A stretch of 36,331 nucleotides of DNA from Collodictyon triciliatum (GCA_043381765.1 JBHJMP010001117.1:1-36331), one strand, 5' to 3'. Positions 1 through 12,538 are shown, numbered from the stretch's first letter. Notes: generated by a model not told the origin, from the sequence alone. Numbers and translations: made by a program.

Positions 1-104
1 TCTCTCTTTCTCTTTTTTCTCTCTTTCTCTTTTTTCTCTCTTTCTCTTTTTTCTCTCTTTCTCTTTTTTCTCTCTTTCTCTTTTTTCTCTCTTTCTCTTT
101 TTTC
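1..104. repeat. 17-bp pyrimidine minisatellite
   Basis: About six tandem copies of a C/T-only 17-bp unit (ctctctttctctttttt). It lies just upstream of the first recognisable exon, so it is probably inside an intron of the phosphodiesterase gene. Confidence 0.9.
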
Positions 105-128
105 TTATGTCTTTGAATATTTAAACAG

Positions 129-3100
129 CTTTACAACGACAATGCCGTTGCAAGACGGCGAAGCGAGGCTTTGTTGGGAATGGTCCGATCTGTTTATGAA
201 TCAGAGGATATTAAGAAATTGTTCAAAAATATTCTCGAATGCATCGAAAACATCCTACAACCAGAACGTGCATCCCTTGTTCTCGTTGATGCTGTTACTG
301 GAGGTCAGACACCATTCATTGACGATGGAACATGTCAAATAGCCTACGAAAGAAACATGATTGCAGCTGACATGTTTCATCTTATCTTCTTCCATCCACT
401 TAGTTTTTCTGTGTACACGAGTCAATTTTTAATATTGCCCTTGGAACGTACAAAACAGAAATGTGGCTTGCTGTTTCAGAGGATGCCGAGGGGGCCAAAA
501 TACCGCCAGGAAAAGGAATAGTCCATTATGTAATCAAAGAAAAGCAATCAGTTAGGGTATCCGACGCCTATAAGGATGAGCGCTTCAATAGTGCTGTTGA
601 CAAGTTTGTCCTCTTTCCATACTTGAAGAATCCCTATAAATGGTTTCATATGCAGTTATGATTGTTGTTTTGTTACTCTAACTCGGTTTCCTTTTTTTTT
701 TTTTCTTTCTATTTTTCCCCCTCTTCTCTTTCTATGTTTCCTTTTCGGTATTCCTTGATGATACGACCAAAGGGCAACTGGCCTCAGAACAAAGAGCATT
801 CTCTGCTGTCCTGTTATCGACAGTAAATCTAATCGGGCGATTGCAGCCATCCAAGCGATTAACAAAGGAGTTAAGGGTGGCAAAGACCCACAACCCTTCA
901 CCGATGAAGACCAGGTTTGCATACGATGATGATACAGATTGATGTTTAATTAGTAAAATACAATTGGTCGGACATTATCATGGGTGCCTCATTACGACCA
1001 TTATTCGTCAATATGTCATCCAAAGCCAGCAATCTTTTCATATCTATTTTTTATTTCAGGAATTATTGGAAGTTCTATGCTTGGAAGTTGCTACTGCTTT
1101 GAAGAGAAAATCACTTGAAATGGCATATACAAATGTACGAATCTTCTTTCTTCTTTTTTTTTTTTAAAAAAAAATAAAATAAAATAACAATCTTACAATT
1201 ATAAAAATTGGGTCAACACACAAGTATCTTCATTTTAAAAAAAAAAAAATCAATGTTCTGTGTTTTTATTCCCTTAATGCTCCGTAGTCTTTTTAAGCAT
1301 CGTCTTATTTTCAGGCCATCTCTGAGCATACACGAGGACGAAGCACATCACAATCACGGAGTGTTACATCTTTCTTGCTGTATGCTGGAAGCTCAGAAAC
1401 AACTAGTTTTATCTCCAGTGTCTCCATGAAGGGAACGCACACAAGCAAAATGATGAAATGGCCCTCATGTAATCCCATTTTAATCACGTAAAGTTGATAT
1501 CAAAGATTCAGCACAGACAGCCATGCTGAACAACGAAAATTATTTTGCTTTGAATAATCTTGGACTTGCCTTTCTTTTCATTGTCGTGCGCGAAACAGGC
1601 CAAGTTGTCGACGTTGCCGAGTACAAAAACTGGGATTTTGACCCTTGGAGTGTGGAGGAGCCAAAATTACTCATCATCATCGAAAAGATATTTGATGAGC
1701 TTGGGTGTCTATCAGGTAAAAGTCTACACATATATACATAAAGTACACATAAAACGGCTGCCATCCACAATCTTACGTCGCTTTCTCTGGCAGAGTTGAG
1801 GGTCGAGCAGCCTGTTTTTCAAAAGTTTTTGATTCAAGTCCGTGACAAATACCGGCCAAACCCTTTCCACAATTTCACGCACGCATTCTCGGTCTTACAT
1901 CAAGTTTACATGGGCATTTCAAGCTCGCAAACTCTCCAGTCGATGGATAGGTGAGCACCAATTTATACAATTGTATTCATTATAGCGTTCAGAAGGAGTC
2001 TTTTCGCGACAAAATAAATCCTGGTGGTTTGGCGGTATCGCACATTCATCTATCGAATATTCACGCGCTATTGGGTAGGATGTATTTGGCATCTTTGCTG
2101 ATTGCAGCTTTGGGACATGACCTTGACCATCCAGGCCACACCAATCAGTTTGAAATCAACACCCGCTCCAAACTTACACTTCGCTACAACGTATGTCCTA
2201 TAAATTCTGTCAAGTATCAATTTTTTTTAAGACATTATTTATGTGTTGAATTCCCCTTTTCTCCAATCATTTCAGCCTCATGTTCTGAAATGGCATCAAC
2301 GAACATACAGATAAGCGAGTGGTCCAATCTAAATTATTTTTTTGAAATTAAAAAATTCAATTATACTCGCTAATAGGATATATCTGTGCTGGAGAACCAT
2401 CACGCTTCGGTTCTTGTGAAGCTGATTGAAAGCCCTGAAATAAAACTTCTTGCGAATCTTCCTGCCGATACTGCTGTCAAAGTTCGCAAAATCATCGTCG
2501 AGTCGATTATGCATACAGGTGAATAGAGAAACTATATCCATCTGCCATGTCTGTAATAAAACAAACAAAAAACATATTCAATGAAAGAAAACAGTTCATA
2601 TTCCTTTAATTTTCTTCATGCATACACATCACCAGATTTGTAGGCTTAACACTTTCAAATGTAGACATGTCCAAACACTTTGATTTGGTGACGAAGCTCA
2701 AAGCTATGTGCGCAAGTTCCACTCCGATCGAAGTATCCACCCCGGCTCAGTGTCAGTTTGTTGTGAATATGATATTGCACTGTGGCGACCTCTCAGGTTT
2801 CATTCATACGCGACCTCATGAACGGATATGTTAATTAGTTGATCGATGCATCAATTTGTATTGAAAAGGATCTTGCTGATTACAATCATTCATATTCTAG
2901 GACAAACACTGACACGCGACTTGGCTTTGAAGTGGGGAGATCGCGTCATCCAAGAGTTTGCCAACCAGGTGAACAGAGATTTTCCTTTCCTTTCCTTTCT
3001 TTCTCCTACACGATTTTTTTTTAAAAAGAAAAAGAAAAAAATGAGGTAAAGTCGAACGAGACATCTCTACTTCAAAGGCTTAATTGGAATATATTTATCT

Positions 3101-3502
3101 ATTCAACCAGGCTGCTATGGAGCGGGAACAAGGCATCCCCGTGCTGCCGTTCATGGAGAAGCTAACGGAAGAGAAAGACAAAGCCTCGATGCAAATGAAC
3201 TTTGTTGACTATGTTTTGAAGCCCATGTGGGAGGTGAGGCTTCCTACTTTCTTCGCCAATACCTGGCAAAAAGTGAATCAATTGCTGAATCAGATGTGCG
3301 CATGAATAGAATCAAAAGACATAATAACAATTATCAACAGCGCCTGCAATATGTAAATATGTACGCTCATACTTTCTCCTACACACAGTCTGTCAGCGAA
3401 CTATTTCCTGGTTTGAAAGTCAAGTATCAGAACCTCATGGATATTCGCCAGTACTACGTCGACGTTATCAACCCACCCGCTGCCACCTCGAGCGATGTTT
3501 AA
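129..3502 (+). CDS. GAF-domain 3',5'-cyclic nucleotide phosphodiesterase (5' partial)
   Basis: Hydrolyses cAMP and/or cGMP to the 5'-nucleotide. Exons: 129-303, 459-about 607, about 773-914, 1060-1134, 1315-1468, 1599-1715, 1794-1950, 1986-2190, 2377-2518, 2665-2796, 2901-2968, 3111-3233, 3389-3502. The first three encode one GAF domain (PPGKGIVHYVI, RFNSAVDK, TGLRTKSILCCPV) ending in an NK...F..D motif (AINKGVKGGKDPQPFTDED), the type that binds cyclic nucleotides. A linker follows, then the class I PDE catalytic domain with its metal ligands: FHNFTHAF, GHDLDHPGH, HTDMSKH and HCGDLS. Phases agree at all joins except the GAF intron between exons 2 and 3. The architecture resembles animal PDE2/5/10/11, but substrate preference cannot be read from the sequence. 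The start codon and any further GAF domain lie left of the window. The reading frame ends at TAA 3500-3502. Confidence 0.95.
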
Positions 3503-4141
3503 GCTAATTAAATGATGAGGAATGCACCTGGCTACTCTGAGAATGAAATAATTGATTTGATGGATTAGATTGATTGGTTGGTTGGTTGGTTGGTTGGTTG
3601 GTTGGTTGGTTGGTTGGTTGTTTGATTGTTTGATTGTTTGATTGTTTGATTGTTTGATTGTTTGATTGTTTGATTGTTTGATTGTTTGATTGTTTGATTG
3701 TTTGATTGTTTGATTGTTTGATTGTTTGATTGTTTGATTGTTTGATTGTTTGATTGATCGATTGATCGATTGATTGGTTAGATTGATTGAATTGTTTGTT
3801 TGATTGAATTGTTTGATTGTGGGATTTGAAAAGCCTATATTATCACATCGTCACAATAGGAGGAAGTAATTGAGATGCAAAGAGGAAAAATGTCTCAAAG
3901 TGCTGGCTGCGACAACTGCGCGCGCATAGAATAGAACAAAGGCCATCTACTTCTGCTCCTTTATTTGTATTGCCTTTCATAAGTTTTTGAACAGGCTTGA
4001 GAGTGAGATAAGTGTTAGGGCGAACATCATCCAACCCAGCTCTTGCTCTCTTCAATCCCTTCTTATTCTTTGAAAGAGATGACAATGTGGCAGAAAGAAA
4101 GAAGAGAGAAAGGGACGGAAAGAACGACGGCAAGTCCCTCT
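3503..4141. other. Convergent intergenic region
   Basis: Separates the 3' ends of the phosphodiesterase (+) and the TMEM184-like gene (-). It holds the 4-bp and 8-bp repeat array at 3573-3830 and otherwise only short frames without coding character. Confidence 0.7.
3573..3830. repeat. Compound (GGTT)n / (GATTGTTT)n array
   Basis: About twelve GGTT units pass directly into about seventeen copies of the 8-bp unit GATTGTTT (to about 3752), then degenerate GATTGATC and GAATTGTTT variants. The shared TTGGTT/TTGATT core suggests that one array grew out of the other by slippage. Confidence 0.95.
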
Positions 4142-6833
4142 CTAAAGAGCTGGAGACGGCGGTTCAATGGCGACCTGGCCATTCTTTGTGAACTTGTCCA
4201 TGCGAACCGACTCCTGGTCGTCCTGCCGAGCATGGTAAGCATTGTCGTGCGATGGCACGTGTCCAGTGACACAGCAGCAGAGAACATCCTGGCGTAGGAG
4301 AGGCGAATATATTACACGGTGCACGAAACTCGTCGCTCTTTGCAGTCATGGGTAAGATTTTCTATGGATTTGAGTCATGATGCATCTACAAACAAACTCA
4401 CCCTTGTCTCGTGAATCAGATCGATACAGCTGATTGCAGTAAAAACATCCTACAAACGTTTGCGTCAAATTCATTTTTTCTTCTTTTGAGATACAAGAAG
4501 CACACAACATCGGCACAAGGGAAATGCGATGATGAGATTCAGCGCCAGGGTGGCTTGCCAGAGAGAAGTGCAAAGTAGGTCGACTCATTCGAAAGGGAAT
4601 ATACGGAAGATGCCTCGAAGGGTATCTTGGCAGGTTGTCCTCCGGTCGATGACTGCTCGATACATTCGGACACAGGGAATGCCCAGTGCAAGGAGAAGGC
4701 AGCAGCGACCATCTCGAAGGAAACGAGGAATGCCTGATTCAAAGGCTGTTAGTGGCGGGCTTTCAACTGTTATAAACCATTATGTTGTATGCCTTCGTCT
4801 TTAATTTTGGTTTAACGACTTGGCTTTTGATTTTTCAAAATTTCATATAATCCATCCTATGAGTGCAGACACTGAGACGAAAATAAAGTGAATACTGGTT
4901 TCTGTTCTCCATTTCCATTTGCCCAGAGAGGGTCAAAACGAAAACAATAGCTATGAAAATGAAAATGAAAATACAAGGCCAAGTATTACCTGAAGAACAT
5001 GGGCAAACTCGGTTGAGGAGAAATCAGGGCGACTCTCGATGCGGTCGGTATTGAGTGCCTGCACAAGGATGAACTCTTGGCTGGGTATAAGGAGCGTTGA
5101 TATGTAAGAGAACTGAGATTCGTATAGCAGCGAAATAAGAGAGAAGAGGATGCATTCTTATGTGTTAATTCCCTGACAATACAGCGCTATGGCGCGTATT
5201 TTGATACGTGTGGTCAAAAGTCAAAAGGGTGTATTAAAAAAAAATATGAACATAATTACATACACAAGGGTAATGAAAATGACCAGCTTGATACAAAGGA
5301 ACTTCAAGAATGGATTGAATGATTTCAAATCTTCGACAGTGACGCGGTAGAATTGGAGAAGAGCGACCATAGCAATCTGGAGCATAAAGTGTAAATGCTA
5401 AATTAACGGGTACGTGCGAGAATAACACTAGTCTATTATCAACATCTTCATCTTAGTGAGGTTATGTTGTATTTGTTAGAGTATATGCAGTATCGAAAAC
5501 AGAGCTAAATAGAGAAAGGGGAAGGAAAGAAGAAAAAACTTTGTTCAAATGGTACTATACCACAAGCGAAATGAGGGACAATATCCGAAGCCAATCAACA
5601 CCACCAGCATGAGCTTCATGACTCAAGAATAGAATTAAAATGGATAAATACATCTAAAACTGAATACCTGTGCGCTTCAATCAGCAAAATTCAGTCGAGT
5701 GATATATTCTGGATATGTGAGTATAGAAATTGCTTCTTTTTTTTTTGGAGTTATATCAATTCAAAGCAAGTGAAATAACATATATGGTAGCTTACCCACT
5801 GGCCTTAACAACGAATTCTATAAATGCGATGATTGGCTTCATATAGACGAATTGAAGGATCGAACGCTTTACTCTTAACAGGAATTGCCTAAAAATATAC
5901 AAAATATTTTTACAACAGGATTAGTAAATGAGCTCATATATTCGTCTTGATTTCGTTGAGAGGGAAAAATTATAAACACTTGAAATTTATAATGCTAATA
6001 AAACTCTGAGAAGTTGCCCAAAATTAATAAGAAGGGTAGTTATTCAGTGAACTCAAAGTGTACGAGTCTACGGTGATGGGTCCACTCAGAAAGCCGATTA
6101 CACCGCCCAGTCTAACAGGAGGTTTATCTCTGTGCATGGCCACAAGGGCATCTTCTCCGCCGATGTATTTCATCAATAGAGTGAGAAACAGGAAAATAAC
6201 ATATGCCTCGTAACTACAGTAATAGTACATTAATACCTTGATGAAAACAAACAAATGAAAAAGCATTCTGTTTATGAACGAAATGTCCCTTGTTAGTTAG
6301 ATTATTATTCTTATTTTGTGGATAAGAGAAGATACTGAAAATGATAGACATTTTCTCGAAAGCAAATATGATTATATGCTTGGATTGTATTTCACGCCGC
6401 GTTAACTTCAGGGCATACAATTCAATGAATTTCAAGATGAAGTGCGGAGACCATCTTACCCATCGCGGATAATTGCAAAGACATAGGGTGCGATAGTTTT
6501 GATAGAAGCCACACTTAGAACTGACTCTGCAACGAAAATCTGCAAAGCATTCTCAACTCAATTAATACCGGCATGTTCAAATCGAAGAGAAAATGAATGA
6601 GCAACATGATATATATATATGCTGATGAAAATAAATGTACTGGGGGCAGGAATAGAATGCGAACAATCAATGTTTGGATGTGCGGTTGGACATAATTGTT
6701 TAGGTGTTGAGAAATCAGATGAAACGAAAAGATGCACGTCAGCATCATCCCGATCGCTAGTGTATTGAGCAGGTAATAGGAGGAAGAAGAAAATTATGTT
6801 TATAGTTAGACCGATATGTGGGTTGAGAGTCAT
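4142..6833 (-). CDS. TMEM184/Ost-alpha family (DUF300) seven-helix membrane protein
   Basis: Eleven exons (minus order): 6833-6812, 6756-6641, 6539-6460, 6213-6064, 5888-5796, 5621-5561, 5376-5264, 5080-4990, 4733-4605, 4449-4402, 4288-4142. They sum to 1,050 nt, giving 349 residues plus TAG, in phase at every join. Family landmarks appear in order: QHLNNYVQPHIQTLIVRILF; then IIRDG-YEAYVIFLFLTLL...YIGGE (about residues 70-95); KRSILQFVYMKPIIAFIEF; LKFLCIKLVIF; and FLVSFEMVAAAF. Seven hydrophobic segments fit the family. Relatives are animal Ost-alpha/TMEM184, yeast Hfl1 and plant LAZ1, which act in bile-acid-type transport or at vacuole and endosome membranes; the substrate here is unknown. 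The start is uncertain: an ATG at 6989 could add a short N-terminal exon. The donor at 4604 (gtatat) is the least certain internal boundary. Confidence 0.9.
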
Positions 6834-8357
6834 AGCACTCTCAATCTGTTAATATGAAAAGAAGAAAAGTGTATTCACTGTCGGTATTTTGGAGGACGAA
6901 TACACTTTCTTCTAACACTACAAACCAGTGACGATGACCCATATGCCCAGCTCTGTGAGCTTCTCACTATAATCCACCTGGACTGTCATTCGGCAAGGCC
7001 AAGCGAACAACGAACTGCTGCAAACAAACGCACAATAAACAAGAGCTGATTTGAGAAGAAGAAGAAAAAAAGGGGCACGACTTTGTCGAGTGGATGGTTG
7101 ACATATGCCACTCGGGCCTTGCGTTTTGCTCCTTTTGCTTGGTTTTGTTTTGTTTTGTTTTGTTTTGTTTTGTTTTGTTTTGTTTTGTTTTGTTTTGTTT
7201 TGTTTTGTTTTGTTTTGTTTTGTTTTGTTTTGTTTTGTTTTGTTTTGCTGCGCGAAAAAGCTTGAACAAGTGGCAGGTTTTGTGCCATGCTCGAAGAAAA
7301 AGTCTTTGTAGTCTTCATTGGTTGTGGGATCCAAAGATCGCAAGCTGTTCCAGTGGTCTTACCAGAGCACACATATGCACGCCCAAGCAGAGTTGCGAGT
7401 GGCTGGGAATTGTGGAGTTGGGAGCATGTCGGGGTAAAATAAAATACGAAGGAGAAATGACAACTCAAAAGTTCATCCTGTAATTACAACCAAGGGGCGA
7501 CATAGATGTTTTGAATCGAATAAAGGAATGTGGGATTCTGCCAAGCTACCGCCCCAGCCCCGTCTGGTTGGTGTGTTTTAAGCATTGTGCTTGTGTTGGA
7601 TACATCTCTCGAATATCAGCTTCGCTTTTATTCTATTGGCTGAAACAAATTATGACTCTTTATCTAGACACGGATGAACAGGGCCATCTCTTCCTTTTGC
7701 CCCTTCGGGTTCCTTAAGCAGCAAGGCAGGGCCGCGGTGGCTCTGCTATTCCATCTCTTGGAGGACTGCGTATTTTTTATTCGGGTGGTTACATGTCGAA
7801 ATGGTATTGATGTTGGGCTTTGAAAAAAAAAAAAAAAACAGGGACAAATCTTTTTGAATGAATGAAACCTATTATGCCACCCGTTTTGGGACTTCGCTTT
7901 GCAGCCTTTTTCCCACTCCCACTTTCCTTCTATAAAGATTCCAGTTGACCAGTGAATTTTTACTTATCCATTTCGATTCGTCACAAACCATGAATATTAA
8001 GAGTTGTAAAATAATAAATAAGAGAAGAAGAAAAACAGAGCAGTTCGAGTACTTGAGATAATGAAGGGAAAAAATCTCATACAAAGAATAAGATACCACT
8101 AAATGGCAGTTGATTAAAAAAATACTGTAATCTTTTCTATTCCTCGTCTTGTTTGGTCGGCATTTAAATCAGAAAGCTTCTCACAAATATTGCAGTGGTG
8201 CTTGTGCCGTCTCCGATGTTGATTGCATGCTATCGTTTTTAAAAGACATAAAAATGGATTAAAGGTACATTTGCAATATCTTGAGTATAAATGTATGTCG
8301 ATATATTTGAACTGGTGAATAAAAAAAACCATTGAAAATAGGCGAGGTTGTTCCCAG
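6834..8357. other. Region without a supported gene
   Basis: Holds the (TTTTG)n array and mostly AT-rich sequence. On the minus strand at 8120-8350 a short Cys/His-rich stretch (RRRHKHHCNIC) lies between splice-like sites, and at 7950-8060 there is a hydrophobic stretch. I could not join these into a gene. Part of 6918-6989 may be 5' leader or first exon of the TMEM184-like gene. Confidence 0.5.
7141..7246. repeat. (TTTTG)n pentanucleotide array
   Basis: About 21 perfect copies. Because five is prime to three and the unit makes no stop in five of six frames, it creates long spurious frames of KQNKT or CFVLF type on both strands. Confidence 0.98.
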
Positions 8358-9433
8358 CTAGAAGCAGACTTTTGGTTTGTAGTTGCAACACGCGGCACAC
8401 AAATATGGATTATTTTCAGTCGGAAACTCTGCATTTCTGAAATCAAAAAAAAAAAAAAAACATAAAGTTTGTTAGCCATCCCACACCGAAACCATGGATG
8501 ATAAAGAAAGGATACTAGCACAAAATATCCACAGAAACAAAGTCTGCATGTTTAAAGGGCTGACAAGAAGTACAAAAAAATACATAAAACAGTCATGCGA
8601 GCAGAAATTAAGTGCTTACAAGAGACCCAATGAGAATCTAGACAAGGTCATCATGCCATCCTTCATACCTTCCAAAAAGAAAGTTGAAATATTGCTTACG
8701 TTAATGAATTCATCGTCGATTTTCTTTCCCTTAGAACCCTATGTCGAATCTCAATCATTTATAGCAAATGCGAACAAGAAAACAACTCACTTGTCGCGGA
8801 GCAGGCTTTTCTCTGTGGCTCATCGCAAGAATTTTCGAACCTCCCCACTTTTCCTACAAATCTGATTGGAAACAAAAATATGTGGATGAGAAAACTCTGA
8901 ATGTCCTGCGAATTGGCATTCCAATATCATTTGCGATATCATTTGTTTACAAAAATACTGTATCACACATTAAAACGTATTGGATAGAATGAATTCTGCC
9001 TTAGCATACCATAACAAACAAACAAACAAACAAAAAACAAATCATAAACAAACAGAATGGTTGTCTCGTAAAGGCCCGATGGAAAACTTGATGTCGAAGA
9101 CTCTCCTGAAGAGGTGCACATGGCAGGCGCCTCGCGTGATGAATCAAACGCCTCATCATTTTCCAGGTAAATGTCGCTCTCTAATGAGCTATGAAAGCTC
9201 TGGAAACGTCTCTCACCGTCGCGCCCTCGTTTCGAAAAGAAATCACGGCCATTTCCTATGCTCCCTGTTCCATGGATATTCTCAACTGAGACATTACCCG
9301 TTGAGTGCCCTAGCAGCCCTCCACAAACATCAGGCGATTCTCGCACACAAACCCCACACAGCTTGGTCTCGTTTCGGATATGCTTGCACCTTTCGTCACC
9401 GCTTCCTATGAATTCCTGGTTGCTTTCCATCAT
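8358..9433 (-). CDS. Unidentified protein: acidic Ser-rich N-terminus, one hydrophobic segment, Cys-rich C-terminus
   Basis: Not recognised. Exons (minus order) 9433-9054, 8861-8791, 8668-8620, 8559-8485, 8436-8358 sum to 654 nt, giving 217 residues plus TAG, with all four junction phases matching. Residues 1-126 are hydrophilic and rich in Ser, Gly and acidic residues (SREAPAMCTSSGESSTSSF). Around residues 165-190 there is a likely membrane helix (QTLFLWIFCASILSLSSMVS). The protein ends in a Cys cluster, YLCAACCNYKPKVCF. The start was chosen as the first of two adjacent ATGs (9433) that follow a long pyrimidine run on the minus strand. A CxxC...KP pattern after a helix recalls DHHC palmitoyltransferases, but no DHHC motif is present, so I do not assign that family. 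Alternatives: a fragment of a larger gene, or exons grouped wrongly. Confidence 0.45.
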
Positions 9434-9583
9434 TGAAACACAATTGCTGAAGCTCCTATCTTTTGACAAGGTTATTTGAAAGGAGAACAGCCGAAATGCC
9501 GAGAGAAGTATGAAGCACGAGAGGAAGAACAAGAAAAAAAAAAGGGAGGAAGGGAGGAAACGCACACAGATTTATCATTTCAG

Positions 9584-10145
9584 GACCGCCTTGTACTTTT
9601 CCCGGCTTCCCAAAAATTGACAAAGACTTTCCGGATTTTCACCTTTTAGGTATCGGTAAGAGCGCATCAGGTTCTGTTCTTTAGCGACAAAGTTTTGCGC
9701 CAGCTCGTCACCCGATTATAATTATACAAATAATTTAAAGTCTCAAGAACCAAAACGGCCATGATGCTTTCGCTCTTCTCACAAAAAAAAAATGATTCTT
9801 TACGGCTCTACCTTAGTGCTTAGTAATCTAGTGGGTGCCTTTGAACTTATAGGCGATGGCGGAAAAGGTTGTGTGCAAAAGAAGACGCGAGCTCGGGTGG
9901 TGTGCAAGCTCGCACCACAGACAAGTTCCTCCAACTGGCCAGTCAAAGCTCGACACGACACTCAGATTTCCACTTCAAAATTGTAAGAGCTCTTCATAGC
10001 CACAATTTCACATATGTGGAATATATCTGCTCAAATAAGCCGACGAAGAGCGCGGATAAATGCGTCCGTTTTCGTCCATGAGGTCCTCAATATTTCTACT
10101 TTTGTCCTAATTCTCGCACCACAGATTCGTCGCACTTTATGGTAG
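9584..10145 (+). CDS. Weak candidate exons, unidentified
   Basis: Possible exons 9584-9655, 9853-9982, 10040-10082 and 10125-10145, with GT-AG borders and matching phases, ending at TAG 10143-10145. The first reads FPKIDKDFPDFHLLGIG and has a strong donor (gtaaga). No start codon or upstream exon was found. The second exon is open in all three plus frames, so the frame choice rests only on phase. I recognise no family. It could be an antisense artefact or part of the 5' region of the next gene. Confidence 0.25.
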
Positions 10146-10943
10146 CAAGTAGGTGCATGTGAAGTTTGGTCGCGATGTGGTGCCAAATGAGCGCTAGAGT
10201 CGTTTAATCCAGATGACATTACTTCAGAATTCGGGTGGAAAGAACACCTGACACTACATGACTTTATAAAATATGTAGGTATTATATGCAATACCTGAAT
10301 TCATTTTTATGCAGCTTCTCGTATGTCGTGTTAGATAGCAAAATCTTTGATATTATATTATCCACATACATCTATTTGTCCTTCTTCGGATAATAATTGT
10401 CAAAAGACTAAATCTGTATGAACGATTCTAAATACACGGTATTAATAACTCCGTATCTATATTGTCTTTTTTTCGAAAGTTCAAAAATTCAAACAGAGTC
10501 GCCGTTGACAGCCCGCTTCGAACGCAAAGAACCCAAACACACAGATCCTGCATTCCTCGCAGATCTGGGCAGCTCGTGGCCGTGTCGTGTCGGCTCCATT
10601 GGCAGAAAAGCCACTGCAGCAAATGGAATCAATCACCATGCTTGTCTGTCGCGATTGATATTTAACCAGACTCCTGAGCAGAAGCTATTTCGCTTCCCCT
10701 CCGCGCCACAAATGCTTTCCTTTTCTCATTTCAGAGTTTTGGTCCACAGCTCTGCACTGTTCTGCCTCACAATCATCTTGCTTGTCTCCGAGCAATTATG
10801 GATCAAGAAAAGAAAAAAAGAAAAAAAGAAGAAAAGAAGAAAAAATAGAAAGATAAACTGGATCAAGATTTTCTTTGAATGGGATTATGCAGAAATGCGG
10901 TATAAGTGACGCAAAATTATATGAAAGGTCGGGAGAATCAACC
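10146..10943. other. Intergenic region / 5' leader of the TPX2-like gene
   Basis: No exon chain could be supported. It holds a purine run of AAAAG-type repeats at 10805-10850. The frame leading into the TPX2-like ATG stays open from an upstream ATG at 10875, so an N-terminal extension of 23 residues is possible. Confidence 0.5.
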
Positions 10944-12446
10944 ATGGAATCAAAGTCGCGTATCGCTGCTCCTTCGTCTCGCTCAGAGATGGGCACAGAG
11001 CGTCAGAAAGCTGCCAAAGACATGTTTTTCGACCCAAAGTTTGAATTTTCAGCCCCGCAGTTCCGCGACTTCAACCGCAGCCTCGACTCCGAAGGAAATC
11101 CTGACTCGTGGTTTGGTGAGTCGACGTTTGTGTTGCATACTTATTTATTCACTGTCGCATTTGTGTGGTTATATATTCGAACGAGTAATAATTGCAGCTA
11201 TTTCTTTCCTGTTGCAAAGTGCGTTTATTTTATTTTATTTTATTTTATTTTTACCTTACAAATATGCCAAAGCTGGGCGGCATTATTGTTAGTTCAAGTA
11301 CACTGAAAAATTAAAGAATGCTGCAGACTTCTTTCAGTTCATATATTGCAGCGGGGAGTGTTTGACTAACGATGAACACACAATCAACTGATTTAGATAG
11401 TCGCTCTTCCAACTGCTCCGCCGACTTTGCTTTGTTGCGCAACCTCTCAACAATTCCTTCATTATCTTTGTCACAGGTTATTTTCATCCAGGGATTTTTT
11501 GTCGAATGTTACGTACAAGTTGAAATAATCTTAAGTATCAAAAAGCGTAGGGAAACTCATGGTTCATGGAATTTCCTTCCTTTTTTTTTGTACTAAATAT
11601 ACAACCTTCAGGGATTTTCCAGTAGCTTCAAGGAAAATGCTGCAAACACTTCTCTCAACTACAAGCCATCCAAACTAGAGAAAAAGCCCCGCTTCGCCTT
11701 CTCTTGCTTGTCTGATAAAGTGAGATGCCTTCAATATAGAACTTTCCTCAGATAGGATATTGTCCATGAATGAGCCGCATTTATTTGTATAATACTGGGA
11801 ATAGCTATATATTTTTAATTCTAATATGAATTGTGAATTTGCAAAGATATCTGCAAATAAGGGAACTCGTGCCTACCAGGGGAAAGATATAGAGGTTTCG
11901 TCAGATTTTCTTCGAAATGCATCGCAGAGCCGGAATCCTTTGAAGGTGTAGAGAAAAGGGAATCATAATAGATAGCCCTTTCATTGGATATAGTTACATA
12001 TAGATTATTCCTCGTATGCTTCGAATATTTTAGCCACTTATTCGCGCTATAATACTGAGAGGACATTTTTGTGACATAAACGCAGGTATCTAACAAACCA
12101 GGAACAAGCATTTCTATGGTAAAATCTGAAACTGTTCCATACACTTTCATCAGCAGAAACAAAGAAGTGAGGCCCAGGGCTAATTTAAATGTAACTCAGT
12201 TATTACCGAATGTATTATTTACATTATATATCACTTACCTTACTCGCATATAAAATATCTATGCAAATGGAATGAATATGCAAAGTCAAAAACACTATTT
12301 TCTAGGGACTCTCGGACATTAGTAAAAGTTGCCAAGTTTCAAAGAAGAAGGTTCTTTTCATAATTCATGAATAACTTCTCGATTTGATGCCTATTAGTGT
12401 GAACCTCTATTTTCATGATTTTTTTATTCTACAAATGTGTTATCAC

Positions 12447-12538
<92 letters not shown>

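Noticed and set aside
6918-7483. Long frames of KQNKT and CFVLF repeats on both strands
   Set aside because: Products of reading the (TTTTG)n array; no coding context.
8120-8440. DHHC palmitoyltransferase
   Set aside because: CxxC...KP and HHCxxC patterns are present, but no DHHC signature or downstream helices follow and the two patches do not join in phase.
8494-8865. Plus-strand 123-codon frame
   Set aside because: Overlaps the phase-consistent minus-strand exons; amino-acid composition is that of AT-rich random sequence.
9630-10200. Protein-kinase-like fragments (glycine-loop-like GIGKSASGSV, LYGSK, GRDVVPN)
   Set aside because: Spacing is wrong for a kinase, the frames differ, stops intervene, and the first match reads through a strong donor; the resemblance is probably chance.
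11821-12162. Minus-strand 113-codon frame
   Set aside because: Antisense to two TPX2-like exons (11862-11945, 12086-12166) that fit the plus-strand gene in phase.
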